Part shown: in pieces, positions 1 to 5,064 of the stretch
Numbering within the stretch: position 1 is the stretch's first letter
Layout of the letters: each line of letters starts with the position of its first letter
Notes under the pieces: generated by a model
Told to the model about the DNA's origin: nothing
Database searches by the model: none
Seen by the model: only the letters and a program-made list of their open reading frames with translations
Assembly (NCBI GenBank): GCA_030430125.1
Contig: JAUIGA010000112.1
Coordinates: 1-9,305, forward strand
DNA length: 9,305 nucleotides
Reading direction: 5' to 3'
Source of the DNA: Chloroflexia bacterium
GTDB taxonomy: Bacteria > Chloroflexota > Chloroflexia > Thermomicrobiales > UBA6265
Program-made: the position numbers and the translations under genes

Positions 1-88
1 AAAGCGAAGCGATGAGTTCCAGCGCGATCGGAGTCCGGTATCGCGCCTTGACCTTGAGTCCCATGACGGTGCGGCAGCAAGCTGCCGT

Positions 89-212
89 GCGCTTCGCGCG
101 GGGAGGGTGTCTACCCCCCAGCCCCCTTCCTCCGGAAGGGGGAGCAATCCCCTCCATTGGAGGGGCGTGACAGCCGGGGAGGGCTCGACAAGCTCGGGGT
201 GACGGTGAGGTG
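89..212 (+). repeat. Interrupted copy of a dispersed intergenic repeat
   Basis: Positions 89-104 are identical over 16 nt to 8176-8191. Positions 191-212 match 8202-8223 over 22 nt with two mismatches. In the copy near 8200 the two blocks are 10 nt apart. Here they are separated by 86 nt that include the tandem hairpins at 122-165. This is seen directly in the sequence; calling it a degraded mobile or REP-like repeat is inference. Confidence 0.45.
122..165. repeat. Two tandem GC-rich hairpins
   Basis: The first hairpin has a perfect 9-bp stem, CCCCCTTCC (122-130) and GGAAGGGGG (134-142), with a 3-nt loop. Six bases on, a second has a perfect 7-bp stem, CCCCTCC (149-155) and GGAGGGG (159-165), with loop ATT. 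Neither is followed by a T run. They lie between two pieces of a dispersed repeat (89-104 and 191-212), as if placed inside it. Function unknown; a palindromic intergenic repeat is the simplest reading. Confidence 0.6.
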
Positions 213-448
213 GTGTGCGGAGTCTGTCAACTGTTGAGCCGGCGTGGGAGGTATGGCCCGCGCCTGCATTGGTCCCGACTTGCGGCGAATGTGCGGGCAA
301 GCCCTCCGCTACGGGTGTTTGGGGGAAGCGACGGTGAACCCGCCAGCCTCACCAGCCGCTGGGGGATACCCTCACCCGCCGGGCAGGCAAACCCGACCGC
401 CAACTCTCCCGGTTGCCTGCTTCGAATCCATACGACACCGGCGCACCA

Positions 449-477
449 TTGGAATCGTGATCGAACGGGTCTATCCG
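449..477 (+). promoter_or_regulatory. Weak candidate sigma70-type promoter for the MMPL gene
   Basis: TTGGAA (449-454) and TATCCG (472-477) are separated by 17 nt, and the downstream end lies 32 nt before the ATG at 510. They match the -35 and -10 consensus at 4/6 and 3/6 positions. Such matches are expected by chance in this much DNA, so this is only a pointer. Confidence 0.2.
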
Positions 478-495
478 TCCCTGTCAACGACGTCC

Positions 496-501
496 AAGGA
501 G
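496..501 (+). promoter_or_regulatory. Shine-Dalgarno site that fixes the MMPL start
   Basis: AAGGAG lies 8 nt before the ATG at 510. It supports this start over the open extension reaching back to about 210, which has no comparable site. Confidence 0.8.
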
Positions 502-509
502 CGCAGTCC

Positions 510-2810
510 ATGTCGCTATCGTTTCTCTCCCCTCAGAGGCTCGCCGGGGCCAGCGCGCGCCACCCGTGGCGCACCCTCGGTGCCTGGGTCGCCCTGCTGG
601 TGGCGGTGACCTTCCTCGGCAACACCTTCGCCGGCCCCATGTCCGGCGACGGGGGCGAGTTCACCAACAACCCCGACTCGCAGGTCGGCAGCCAGCTGAT
701 CGACACCCACTTCGGCGAGAACGCCACCGCCAGCGAGACGATCGTCATCCATTCCGACACCTACACCGTCGACGATCCCGGTTTCAAAGCCGTGGTCGAT
801 GCAACTATCGCCAGCCTGGAGCCGTGGTCGGGTGACCTCGCCTCGGTCGCGAACTACTACGAGCTCGACGCCGCCGGCGCGCCAGAAGCCGCCGCGCTTG
901 TCTCCGCCGACGGCAATTCGCTGATCATCCCGGTTGCCTTCAACCAGGACGACGACGAATATGCGGACCGCGGCGAGGACTGGATCGAGGACGCCCAGGC
1001 GGCGGCTACGGACGACGTGGCGGTCTACTCCGTCGGCGATCTCAGCGGCGACGCGACCTTCGGCAAGATCGCCGAGGAGGACCTCAGCAAGGAGATCAGC
1101 ATCGGTCTGCCGGTCGCCGGGCTCGTGCTGGTCGTCGTGTTCGGCGCGCTCATCGCCCCGATCCTGCCGCTGGCGGTCGGTCTCGTCTCGATTGCCGTGA
1201 CTAGCGGATTCATCCTGCTGCTCGCGAATGTGCTGGTGCTCGACGACACGTCGATGAGCCTGATGAGCATGATCGGGCTCGCCGTCGGCATCGACTACGC
1301 GCTCTTCTTCTTCGAGCGCTTCCGTGAGGAGCGTCGATCCGGCGCCCCCAAGATGGACGCCATCGAGCGGGCGGGCGGCAGTGCCGGCAAGGCCGTCATG
1401 TTCTCCGGCGCGACCGTCATCCTCGCGCTGCTCGGGTTGCTGCTGCTGCCGATCGACTTCTTCCACGGCATGGGCATCTCCTCCGCCCTGGTGGTGGTGG
1501 TCGCGGTCGGCGCGGCGATGACGTTGCTGCCGGCGATGGTCCGCCTGATCGGCGACTGGGCGAATGCGCCGCGCTTTGGCCTCATGCGCAAGCTCAAGCG
1601 ACAGGACACGACCGGCTACCGCGAGTTCGAGACGAAGATCGGTACCGGACTCTGGGGCCACCTCGCCACCGCCGTCATGCGCCGTCCGGTCGCATGGCTG
1701 ATCGGCTCGCTCGCCATCCTGCTTCTGCTCGCGGCGCCGGTCCTGTCGATGAACATCGGCAGCCAGGAAACCAGCGCGCTGCCCGACACCGATTTCACCC
1801 GCGGCTACCGCGTCCTTGCCGAGGACTTCTCCGCCGGCCTGGACTCCCCGGTGCGGATCGTTGTCTCCAGTGACGCCAACAATGCCGAGACCATCGACGC
1901 GTTTGTGGCCACGCTGCAGGCCGACCCCGACTTCGGCGCGGTCGAGACCGTTGCCAGTCCCGATGGCGAGATCACGCTCGTCAACGCGATCACGAAGGCC
2001 GACCCGTACTCCCACGACGCCGAGGATGTCGTCCAGCACTTGCGCAACGAGGTTGTGCCGACCGCGTTCGGCGACCAGGCCAACGAGGTGTTCATCACCG
2101 GCGCCACCGCCGAGACGATCGACTTCGACACGGCCCTGATCGACAGCCTGCCGCTCGTGTTCGGGTTCGTGCTCGGACTCAGCTTCCTGTTGCTGATGGT
2201 CGCGTTCCGCTCGCTGCTGGTGCCGCTGACCTCGATCCTGATGAACATCCTCTCGGTCGCGGCGGCCTACGGCGCCCTGGTGATCGTGTTCCAGTACGGC
2301 GTCGGCGCGAGCCTGTTTGGATTCACCGAGGTCGACACGATCACCGACTGGCTGCCGGTGATGCTCTTCTGCATCCTGTTCGGCCTGTCGATGGACTACC
2401 ACGTCTTCCTGCTCAGTCGCGTACGCGAGCACTTCGACCACACCGGCGACAACGAGGAGGCGGTGCGAGTCGGCCTCCAGCAGACGGGCCGCCTGATCAC
2501 CGGCGCGGCGCTGATCATGGTCGCGGTCTTCTCCTCGTTCGCCGGCGGGCGGCTGGTGGAGATGCAGCAGATGGGCTTCGGCCTCGCCTTCGCGGTTTTG
2601 ATCGACGCCACGCTGATCCGGACGATCCTCGTCCCGTCGGTGCTGAAGCTGTGCGGCAACGCGAACTGGTACTTCCCGCGGGGGTTGGGGTGGCTGCCGG
2701 ACGTGCGCGTCGAGGGCGATCTTGCGCCGGTCTCGTTGCCGCGCCGGCCGGAGGGCTGGCACCCCGAACCGACCGAGCCGACCCTGGGCCGCGCCCCGGT
2801 CGGGGAATAA
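510..2810 (+). CDS. MMPL/RND-family transporter (putative lipid or hydrophobic-substrate exporter)
   Basis: The product is 766 residues and has the typical two-fold MMPL layout. There is a first transmembrane helix at about 24-40, an extracytoplasmic domain at about 41-195, and a helix bundle at about 196-345. A second extracytoplasmic domain spans about 412-545, followed by a second helix bundle at about 547-712. Both halves carry the family signature: GIDYALFFFERFREE near 260-274 and GLSMDYHVFLLSRVREHF near 625-642. The paired Asp-Tyr residues (D262/Y263 and D629/Y630) match the proton-relay pairs known from MmpL3-type exporters. The C-terminal tail (about 730-766) is proline-rich and presumably cytoplasmic. 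MMPL proteins in high-GC bacteria export lipids, glycolipids or other hydrophobic compounds using proton motive force; the substrate here cannot be read from sequence. The following lipid-related genes fit an envelope role. A repeat hairpin begins 13 nt after the stop codon. Confidence 0.93.
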   Translation: MSLSFLSPQRLAGASARHPWRTLGAWVALLVAVTFLGNTFAGPMSGDGGEFTNNPDSQVGSQLIDTHFGENATASETIVIHSDTYTVDDPGFKAVVDATIASLEPWSGDLASVANYYELDAAGAPEAAALVSADGNSLIIPVAFNQDDDEYADRGEDWIEDAQAAATDDVAVYSVGDLSGDATFGKIAEEDLSKEISIGLPVAGLVLVVVFGALIAPILPLAVGLVSIAVTSGFILLLANVLVLDDTSMSLMSMIGLAVGIDYALFFFERFREERRSGAPKMDAIERAGGSAGKAVMFSGATVILALLGLLLLPIDFFHGMGISSALVVVVAVGAAMTLLPAMVRLIGDWANAPRFGLMRKLKRQDTTGYREFETKIGTGLWGHLATAVMRRPVAWLIGSLAILLLLAAPVLSMNIGSQETSALPDTDFTRGYRVLAEDFSAGLDSPVRIVVSSDANNAETIDAFVATLQADPDFGAVETVASPDGEITLVNAITKADPYSHDAEDVVQHLRNEVVPTAFGDQANEVFITGATAETIDFDTALIDSLPLVFGFVLGLSFLLLMVAFRSLLVPLTSILMNILSVAAAYGALVIVFQYGVGASLFGFTEVDTITDWLPVMLFCILFGLSMDYHVFLLSRVREHFDHTGDNEEAVRVGLQQTGRLITGAALIMVAVFSSFAGGRLVEMQQMGFGLAFAVLIDATLIRTILVPSVLKLCGNANWYFPRGLGWLPDVRVEGDLAPVSLPRRPEGWHPEPTEPTLGRAPVGE

Positions 2811-2819
2811 CGTCCCCAC

Positions 2820-2844
2820 AAACGGGCGGGGCTTGTTCCCGCCC
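2820..2844 (+). repeat. CTTGT hairpin element 1 (after the MMPL gene)
   Basis: The left arm GGGCGGGG (2824-2831), loop CTTGT (2832-2836) and right arm TCCCGCCC (2837-2844) form an 8-bp stem with one G-T wobble. The flanking pair C2823-G2845 can extend it. The tetranucleotide before the stem is AAAC, the only deviant among the seven copies. The stem begins 13 nt after the MMPL stop codon, with the CTTGT strand in the sense of that gene, so it may also help terminate or stabilise the transcript. There is no T run. Confidence 0.75.
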
Positions 2845-2845
2845 G

Positions 2846-2914
2846 GCCGCCCGCAGGGCGGCACGGCGTTCCGATTCGCGCGATCGTCCGTCCGGGCCGG
2901 CACACGACCGGCCC
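2846..2914. repeat. Two further GC-rich hairpins between MMPL and PAP2 genes
   Basis: GCCGCCC (2846-2852) pairs with GGGCGGC (2856-2862) around a 3-nt loop. GGGCCGG (2894-2900) pairs with CCGGCCC (2908-2914) around a 7-nt loop. Their loops differ from the CTTGT family. With elements 1-3 they make the spacer between the two genes almost wholly palindromic. Confidence 0.5.
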
Positions 2915-2928
2915 GCCGTCCCATCCGT

Positions 2929-2953
2929 GTACGGGCGGGGCTTGTCCCCGCCC
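2929..2953 (+). repeat. CTTGT hairpin element 2
   Basis: GTAC (2929-2932) is followed directly by the left arm GGGCGGGG (2933-2940), loop CTTGT (2941-2945) and right arm CCCCGCCC (2946-2953), a perfect 8-bp stem. It is the left partner of an inverted pair with element 3. Confidence 0.8.
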
Positions 2954-2958
2954 TCGAA

Positions 2959-2983
2959 GGGAGCCCACAAGGGGCTCCCGTAC
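2959..2983 (-). repeat. CTTGT hairpin element 3 (inverted partner of element 2)
   Basis: On the plus strand the arms are GGGAGCCC (2959-2966) and GGGCTCCC (2972-2979), with loop ACAAG and GTAC following at 2980-2983. Read on the minus strand this is GTAC, stem, CTTGT, stem. Its stem sequence differs from element 2 but is fully paired. Elements 2 and 3 are bounded by a perfect 10-bp inverted repeat, CGTGTACGGG (2926-2935) and CCCGTACACG (2977-2986), giving a 61-bp unit. Confidence 0.8.
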
Positions 2984-3008
2984 ACGAAGAGTCTTGCGTT
3001 ATCGATTC

Positions 3009-3015
3009 AAGGAGG
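3009..3015 (+). promoter_or_regulatory. Shine-Dalgarno site that fixes the PAP2 GTG start
   Basis: AAGGAGG lies 6 nt before the GTG at 3022, near-ideal spacing. The frame is open further upstream, back to 2722, but that part overlaps the MMPL gene and the hairpin array and has no such site. Confidence 0.8.
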
Positions 3016-3021
3016 CCACCC

Positions 3022-3906
3022 GTGGCCCTGTCATCGCCGCCAATCACCCAGCGCCCCGCCGGACCCGACACGGCCGGTATCCGGGAGCGCCATCGGCAGT
3101 CCCGCGTCGCCACGCCCGCAACAACCAGGCCGGCGCGCTTCGGCGGCTGGCGGCTCGCCTTCGAGGTAGCGCTCGTCGCCGTCGCGGCGCTGTTGTACTT
3201 CGTCGTGCGCGGGTTGATGCACACTCGTGTCGACCTCGCCTTCGCCCACGCCGAGTCGATCATCGACATCGAGCGGGCGCTCGGTATCTTCCACGAATCC
3301 TGGCTGCAGGGGCAGCTGCTCGGCGTCGACTGGCTGGTGACCGTCGCCAACCGCGTCTACATCTTCGGCCACTGGCCGGTGATCGCCGCGACGATGGCCT
3401 GGCTGGTGTGGAAGCGCCCGGCGGCGTTCACGCGCTACCGCTCGGCGCTGCTGCTGAGCGGGGCGATCGGGCTGGTCTGCTTCGTGCTTTTCCCGGTTGC
3501 ACCGCCGCGCTTCCTGCCGGAGTACGGCTTCGTCGACACGGTAATGGAACAGACCAGCGCCTATCGGGTGCTGCAGCCGCCCTCCCTGACGAACCAGTAC
3601 GCGGCGATGCCGAGCCTGCACGTCGGCTGGAACCTGCTGATGGGCATCGCGATCGTCCGGAACACAACCAACCGCTGGGCGCGGGGGTTTGGGTATGCGA
3701 TGCCGGTGGCGATGTGGCTGGCGACGGTGGTGACGGCGAACCACTACCTGCTGGACGGCCTGGTGGGGTCGGTGGTGGCGCTGATCGGGCTGGCGCTGGC
3801 GATCGCCATCGAGCGGTGGCGGGCTGCCCGGCGGTCCGCGCCGGCACCGGACGACACCCCGGTCCGGATCGGCGAATCGACGTGGGCTCGGCGGGACGCC
3901 GCGTGA
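3022..3906 (+). CDS. PAP2-superfamily membrane phosphatase/phosphotransferase, Aur1-like (PAP2_3 type)
   Basis: With the GTG start the product is 294 residues. A hydrophilic N-terminus (about 1-42) precedes roughly five or six membrane helices, including those near 45-64, 108-130, 140-160, 200-215, 225-240 and 245-264. The PAP2 active-site pieces are visible: MPSLHVGW (196-203) with His200, and NHYLLD (240-245) with His241 and Asp245. An arginine-containing FTRYRS segment (136-141) lies upstream. The PSxHVG and NHYxxD pattern is that of the PAP2_3 group, which includes yeast Aur1-like inositol-phosphoceramide synthases and many bacterial relatives. The reaction is therefore lipid phosphate hydrolysis or phospho-head-group transfer, probably on the outer face of the membrane. 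The exact substrate is unknown. Transfer of inositol phosphate is attractive because phosphoinositol lipids are reported from Thermomicrobia, but that is inference. A hairpin element begins 28 nt after the stop. Confidence 0.88.
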   Translation: MALSSPPITQRPAGPDTAGIRERHRQSRVATPATTRPARFGGWRLAFEVALVAVAALLYFVVRGLMHTRVDLAFAHAESIIDIERALGIFHESWLQGQLLGVDWLVTVANRVYIFGHWPVIAATMAWLVWKRPAAFTRYRSALLLSGAIGLVCFVLFPVAPPRFLPEYGFVDTVMEQTSAYRVLQPPSLTNQYAAMPSLHVGWNLLMGIAIVRNTTNRWARGFGYAMPVAMWLATVVTANHYLLDGLVGSVVALIGLALAIAIERWRAARRSAPAPDDTPVRIGESTWARRDAA

Positions 3907-3930
3907 CGAGACATGACCGACGTCGCCCTG

Positions 3931-3955
3931 GTAGGCCCACCCCTTGTGGGTGGGC
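3931..3955 (+). repeat. CTTGT hairpin element 4 (after the PAP2 gene)
   Basis: GTAG (3931-3934) is followed directly by the left arm GCCCACCC (3935-3942), loop CTTGT (3943-3947) and right arm GGGTGGGC (3948-3955), a perfect stem. This is the most divergent stem in the family, yet fully compensated. The stem begins 28 nt past the PAP2 stop codon and the loop reads CTTGT in that gene's sense. Confidence 0.8.
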
Positions 3956-4050
3956 GCGCCGTGGAATTGCGACCGACCGGGCACGGAGGCCCAGGTCCAC
4001 CGAGTTGACGCCGGTACGCTCTCCTGATATTGCTCGATTCCGACGACCCA

Positions 4051-4070
4051 CCCGGGCATCGCAGCCCGGG
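4051..4070 (+). repeat. GC-rich hairpin upstream of the glycolipid-binding gene
   Basis: CCCGGGC (4051-4057) and GCCCGGG (4064-4070) form a perfect 7-bp stem with a 6-nt loop. No T run follows. It lies in the 260-bp spacer between the PAP2 and glycolipid-binding genes. It could be a weak terminator for the former or structure in the leader of the latter. Confidence 0.4.
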
Positions 4071-4154
4071 GGCTTCGCGTTGGGGGCCACAACGCTGGTT
4101 CCCGCGACATCCCCGTGCCGTGGTACCGTCGAGCCAGCATCCTGACGATCAGGC

Positions 4155-4160
4155 AAGGAG
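4155..4160 (+). promoter_or_regulatory. Shine-Dalgarno site deciding between two ATGs
   Basis: AAGGAG directly abuts the ATG at 4161 but stands 6 nt before the in-frame ATG at 4167. Only the second has workable spacing, so 4167 is taken as the start. Confidence 0.75.
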
Positions 4161-4166
4161 ATGCGC

Positions 4167-4730
4167 ATGAACCGTGAGGTGATCTGGCAGGCGGCGGGCG
4201 GCATCGGGCAGGAGCACCTGACGTTCAGCGATCGGGGCGAGGTGCTCATCGCCGACGGGTTCGCGATCGTGAAGCCTGGCGAGACACCGTTGCGCGTCCG
4301 CTATCAGGTGGTGTGCGACGCGAGTTGGGTGGTGCGCGGTGTTGCGATCACGACCGAGGTCGGGCACGGCTCTCCGTCAGTGATCGAGCTGCGCGCCGAC
4401 GGGGAGGGCGCCTGGTTCGACAGCGAGGGCGATCCGCTGTCGGAGCTGGACGGCTGCATCGACGTCGATATCTCCATCACCCCGTACACGAACACCCTGC
4501 CCATCCGGCGCCTGAACCTGCAGCCGGGCCAGGTCGAGGAGATCGACGTTACCTACATCAACGTCGAGACGCTGCGGGTCGAGCGGTGGAAGCAGCGCTA
4601 CACCGGGGTCGAGCCGGGGGTGGTGCGGTACGAGTCGCTGAACTCCGATTTTCGCCGAGATCTCGAGGTCGACGAGGACGGGCTGGTGCGGAACTACCCC
4701 GGCCTGTGGACGCGCGTCTGGGCGGGGTAG
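4167..4730 (+). CDS. Putative glycolipid-binding protein (PF06475/DUF1089 type)
   Basis: The product is 187 residues and has no signal peptide or membrane helix. I recognise the family from two conserved stretches. One is DVDISITPYTNTLPIRRL (99-116). The other is the C-terminal YTGVEPGVVRYES ... FRRDLEVDEDGLVRNYPGLW pattern (145-181). PF06475 proteins are described as putative glycolipid-binding proteins, with Pseudomonas aeruginosa PA1994 as the structural representative. Their biological role is poorly defined, so binding rather than catalysis is the cautious call. The length is normal for the family. The gene follows two membrane lipid-related genes on the same strand but is 260 bp away and probably has its own promoter. 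It is convergent with the anti-sigma gene, 334 bp away. Confidence 0.85.
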   Translation: MNREVIWQAAGGIGQEHLTFSDRGEVLIADGFAIVKPGETPLRVRYQVVCDASWVVRGVAITTEVGHGSPSVIELRADGEGAWFDSEGDPLSELDGCIDVDISITPYTNTLPIRRLNLQPGQVEEIDVTYINVETLRVERWKQRYTGVEPGVVRYESLNSDFRRDLEVDEDGLVRNYPGLWTRVWAG

Positions 4731-4891
4731 GGGATTGTCCATCTCGGCGCAGGGACGTGCCCTGATCTTCGATGGCGGCGTAGCGAAATCAACGATCGCA
4801 CAGGCAGCGAGGACCAGGACTTCCCTGCGGGTGTGGGGAACACTGCGTAGCGGACGTCTTGGCGGCGCTCGCAACGTTGCCATACGAATCT

Positions 4892-4959
4892 GGCGCGCCG
4901 CCAATGGCGTCCCGCCCCGACGATGGGGTGGTGTGAGGCGGAAGGCCATTGCCCGCGCC
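4892..4959. repeat. Long imperfect palindrome in convergent spacer
   Basis: GGCGCG (4892-4897) pairs with CGCGCC (4954-4959). GCCAATGGC (4900-4908) pairs with 4945-4953 with one mismatch. The pairing continues between the TCCCGCC stretch (4910-4916) and GGCGGA (4937-4942) with one bulge. This gives a stem of about 20 bp with small bulges and a loop of about 20 nt. It ends 15 nt before hairpin element 5, so it may be part of a larger composite repeat. Confidence 0.5.
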
Positions 4960-4974
4960 GCAAGGCAGCGGATC

Positions 4975-4999
4975 GTAGGGGAGCACCTTGTGTGCTCCC
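4975..4999 (+). repeat. CTTGT hairpin element 5
   Basis: GTAG (4975-4978) is followed directly by the left arm GGGAGCAC (4979-4986), loop CTTGT (4987-4991) and right arm GTGCTCCC (4992-4999), a perfect stem. Its CTTGT strand matches the glycolipid-binding gene upstream, though 244 nt away. It is the left partner of an inverted pair with element 6. Confidence 0.8.
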
Positions 5000-5022
5000 G
5001 GTGACGATGCGGGATTGTTAGA

Positions 5023-5047
5023 GGGAGGAGACAAGGTGCTCCCCTGC
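5023..5047 (-). repeat. CTTGT hairpin element 6 (after the anti-sigma gene)
   Basis: On the plus strand the arms are GGGAGGAG (5023-5030) and GTGCTCCC (5036-5043), with loop ACAAG; two of the eight pairs are mismatched. Read on the minus strand it is GCAG, stem, CTTGT, stem. The outer 19 nt (5031-5049) are an inverted copy of 4973-4991 with one mismatch, so the two arms could also pair with each other. The stem begins 21 nt past the anti-sigma stop codon and the loop reads CTTGT in that gene's sense. Confidence 0.7.
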
Positions 5048-5064
5048 GACTGTTCGGCTCGGTG

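Larger units (their letters stand above)
1..509. other. Gene-free, repeat-rich left flank upstream of the MMPL gene
   Basis: I see no convincing complete gene here. The stretch holds a small palindrome (71-88), two tandem GC-rich hairpins (122-142 and 149-165), and pieces of a dispersed repeat (89-104 and 191-212) that recur at 8176-8223. An 8-bp inverted repeat, GCAGGCAA at 383-390 and TTGCCTGC at 413-420, could form a stem with a 22-nt loop. The frame of the MMPL gene stays open up to about position 210, but those extra 100 residues are low-complexity and look like translated non-coding DNA. On the minus strand a short open frame starts at 64 and runs off the left edge; it is discussed as a finding. 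Confidence 0.6.
4731..5064. other. Gene-free convergent spacer filled with palindromic repeats
   Basis: No gene is supported here. Open frames exist but give low-complexity, arginine-rich products. The spacer holds a small hairpin 20 nt after the glycolipid-binding gene (CAGGG 4750-4754, CCCTG 4760-4764), a 68-nt imperfect palindrome (4892-4959), and the inverted hairpin pair formed by elements 5 and 6 (4973-5049). Transcripts from both sides end in this region. Confidence 0.6.

Noticed and set aside
300..400. A riboswitch-like impression (cobalamin-style pieces such as CGGTGAACCCG and GGGGGATACC)
   Set aside because: The pieces do not occur in the right order and spacing for a cobalamin riboswitch, and no conserved box is complete.
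410..458. A tRNA 3' half suggested by TTCGAATCC followed by a distant ACCA
   Set aside because: The bases flanking the supposed T-loop do not pair into a T-stem, and no matching acceptor or anticodon arm is found upstream.
210..509. A 100-residue N-terminal extension of the MMPL protein
   Set aside because: The extension is low-complexity and unlike the family, and a good ribosome site stands 8 nt before the ATG at 510.
2811..3000. A CRISPR array suggested by repeated palindromes
   Set aside because: Repeats are short, differ in sequence and orientation, and have no regular spacer lengths.
2722..3021. A longer PAP2 protein starting inside the MMPL gene
   Set aside because: It would overlap the MMPL gene and translate the hairpin array; the GTG at 3022 has an ideal ribosome site.
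516..3350. A 944-codon open frame on the minus strand opposite the MMPL and PAP2 genes
   Set aside because: It is antisense to two well-supported genes, is very rich in Arg, Asp, Gln and His with no recognisable domain, and is explained by GC-rich codon structure on the plus strand.
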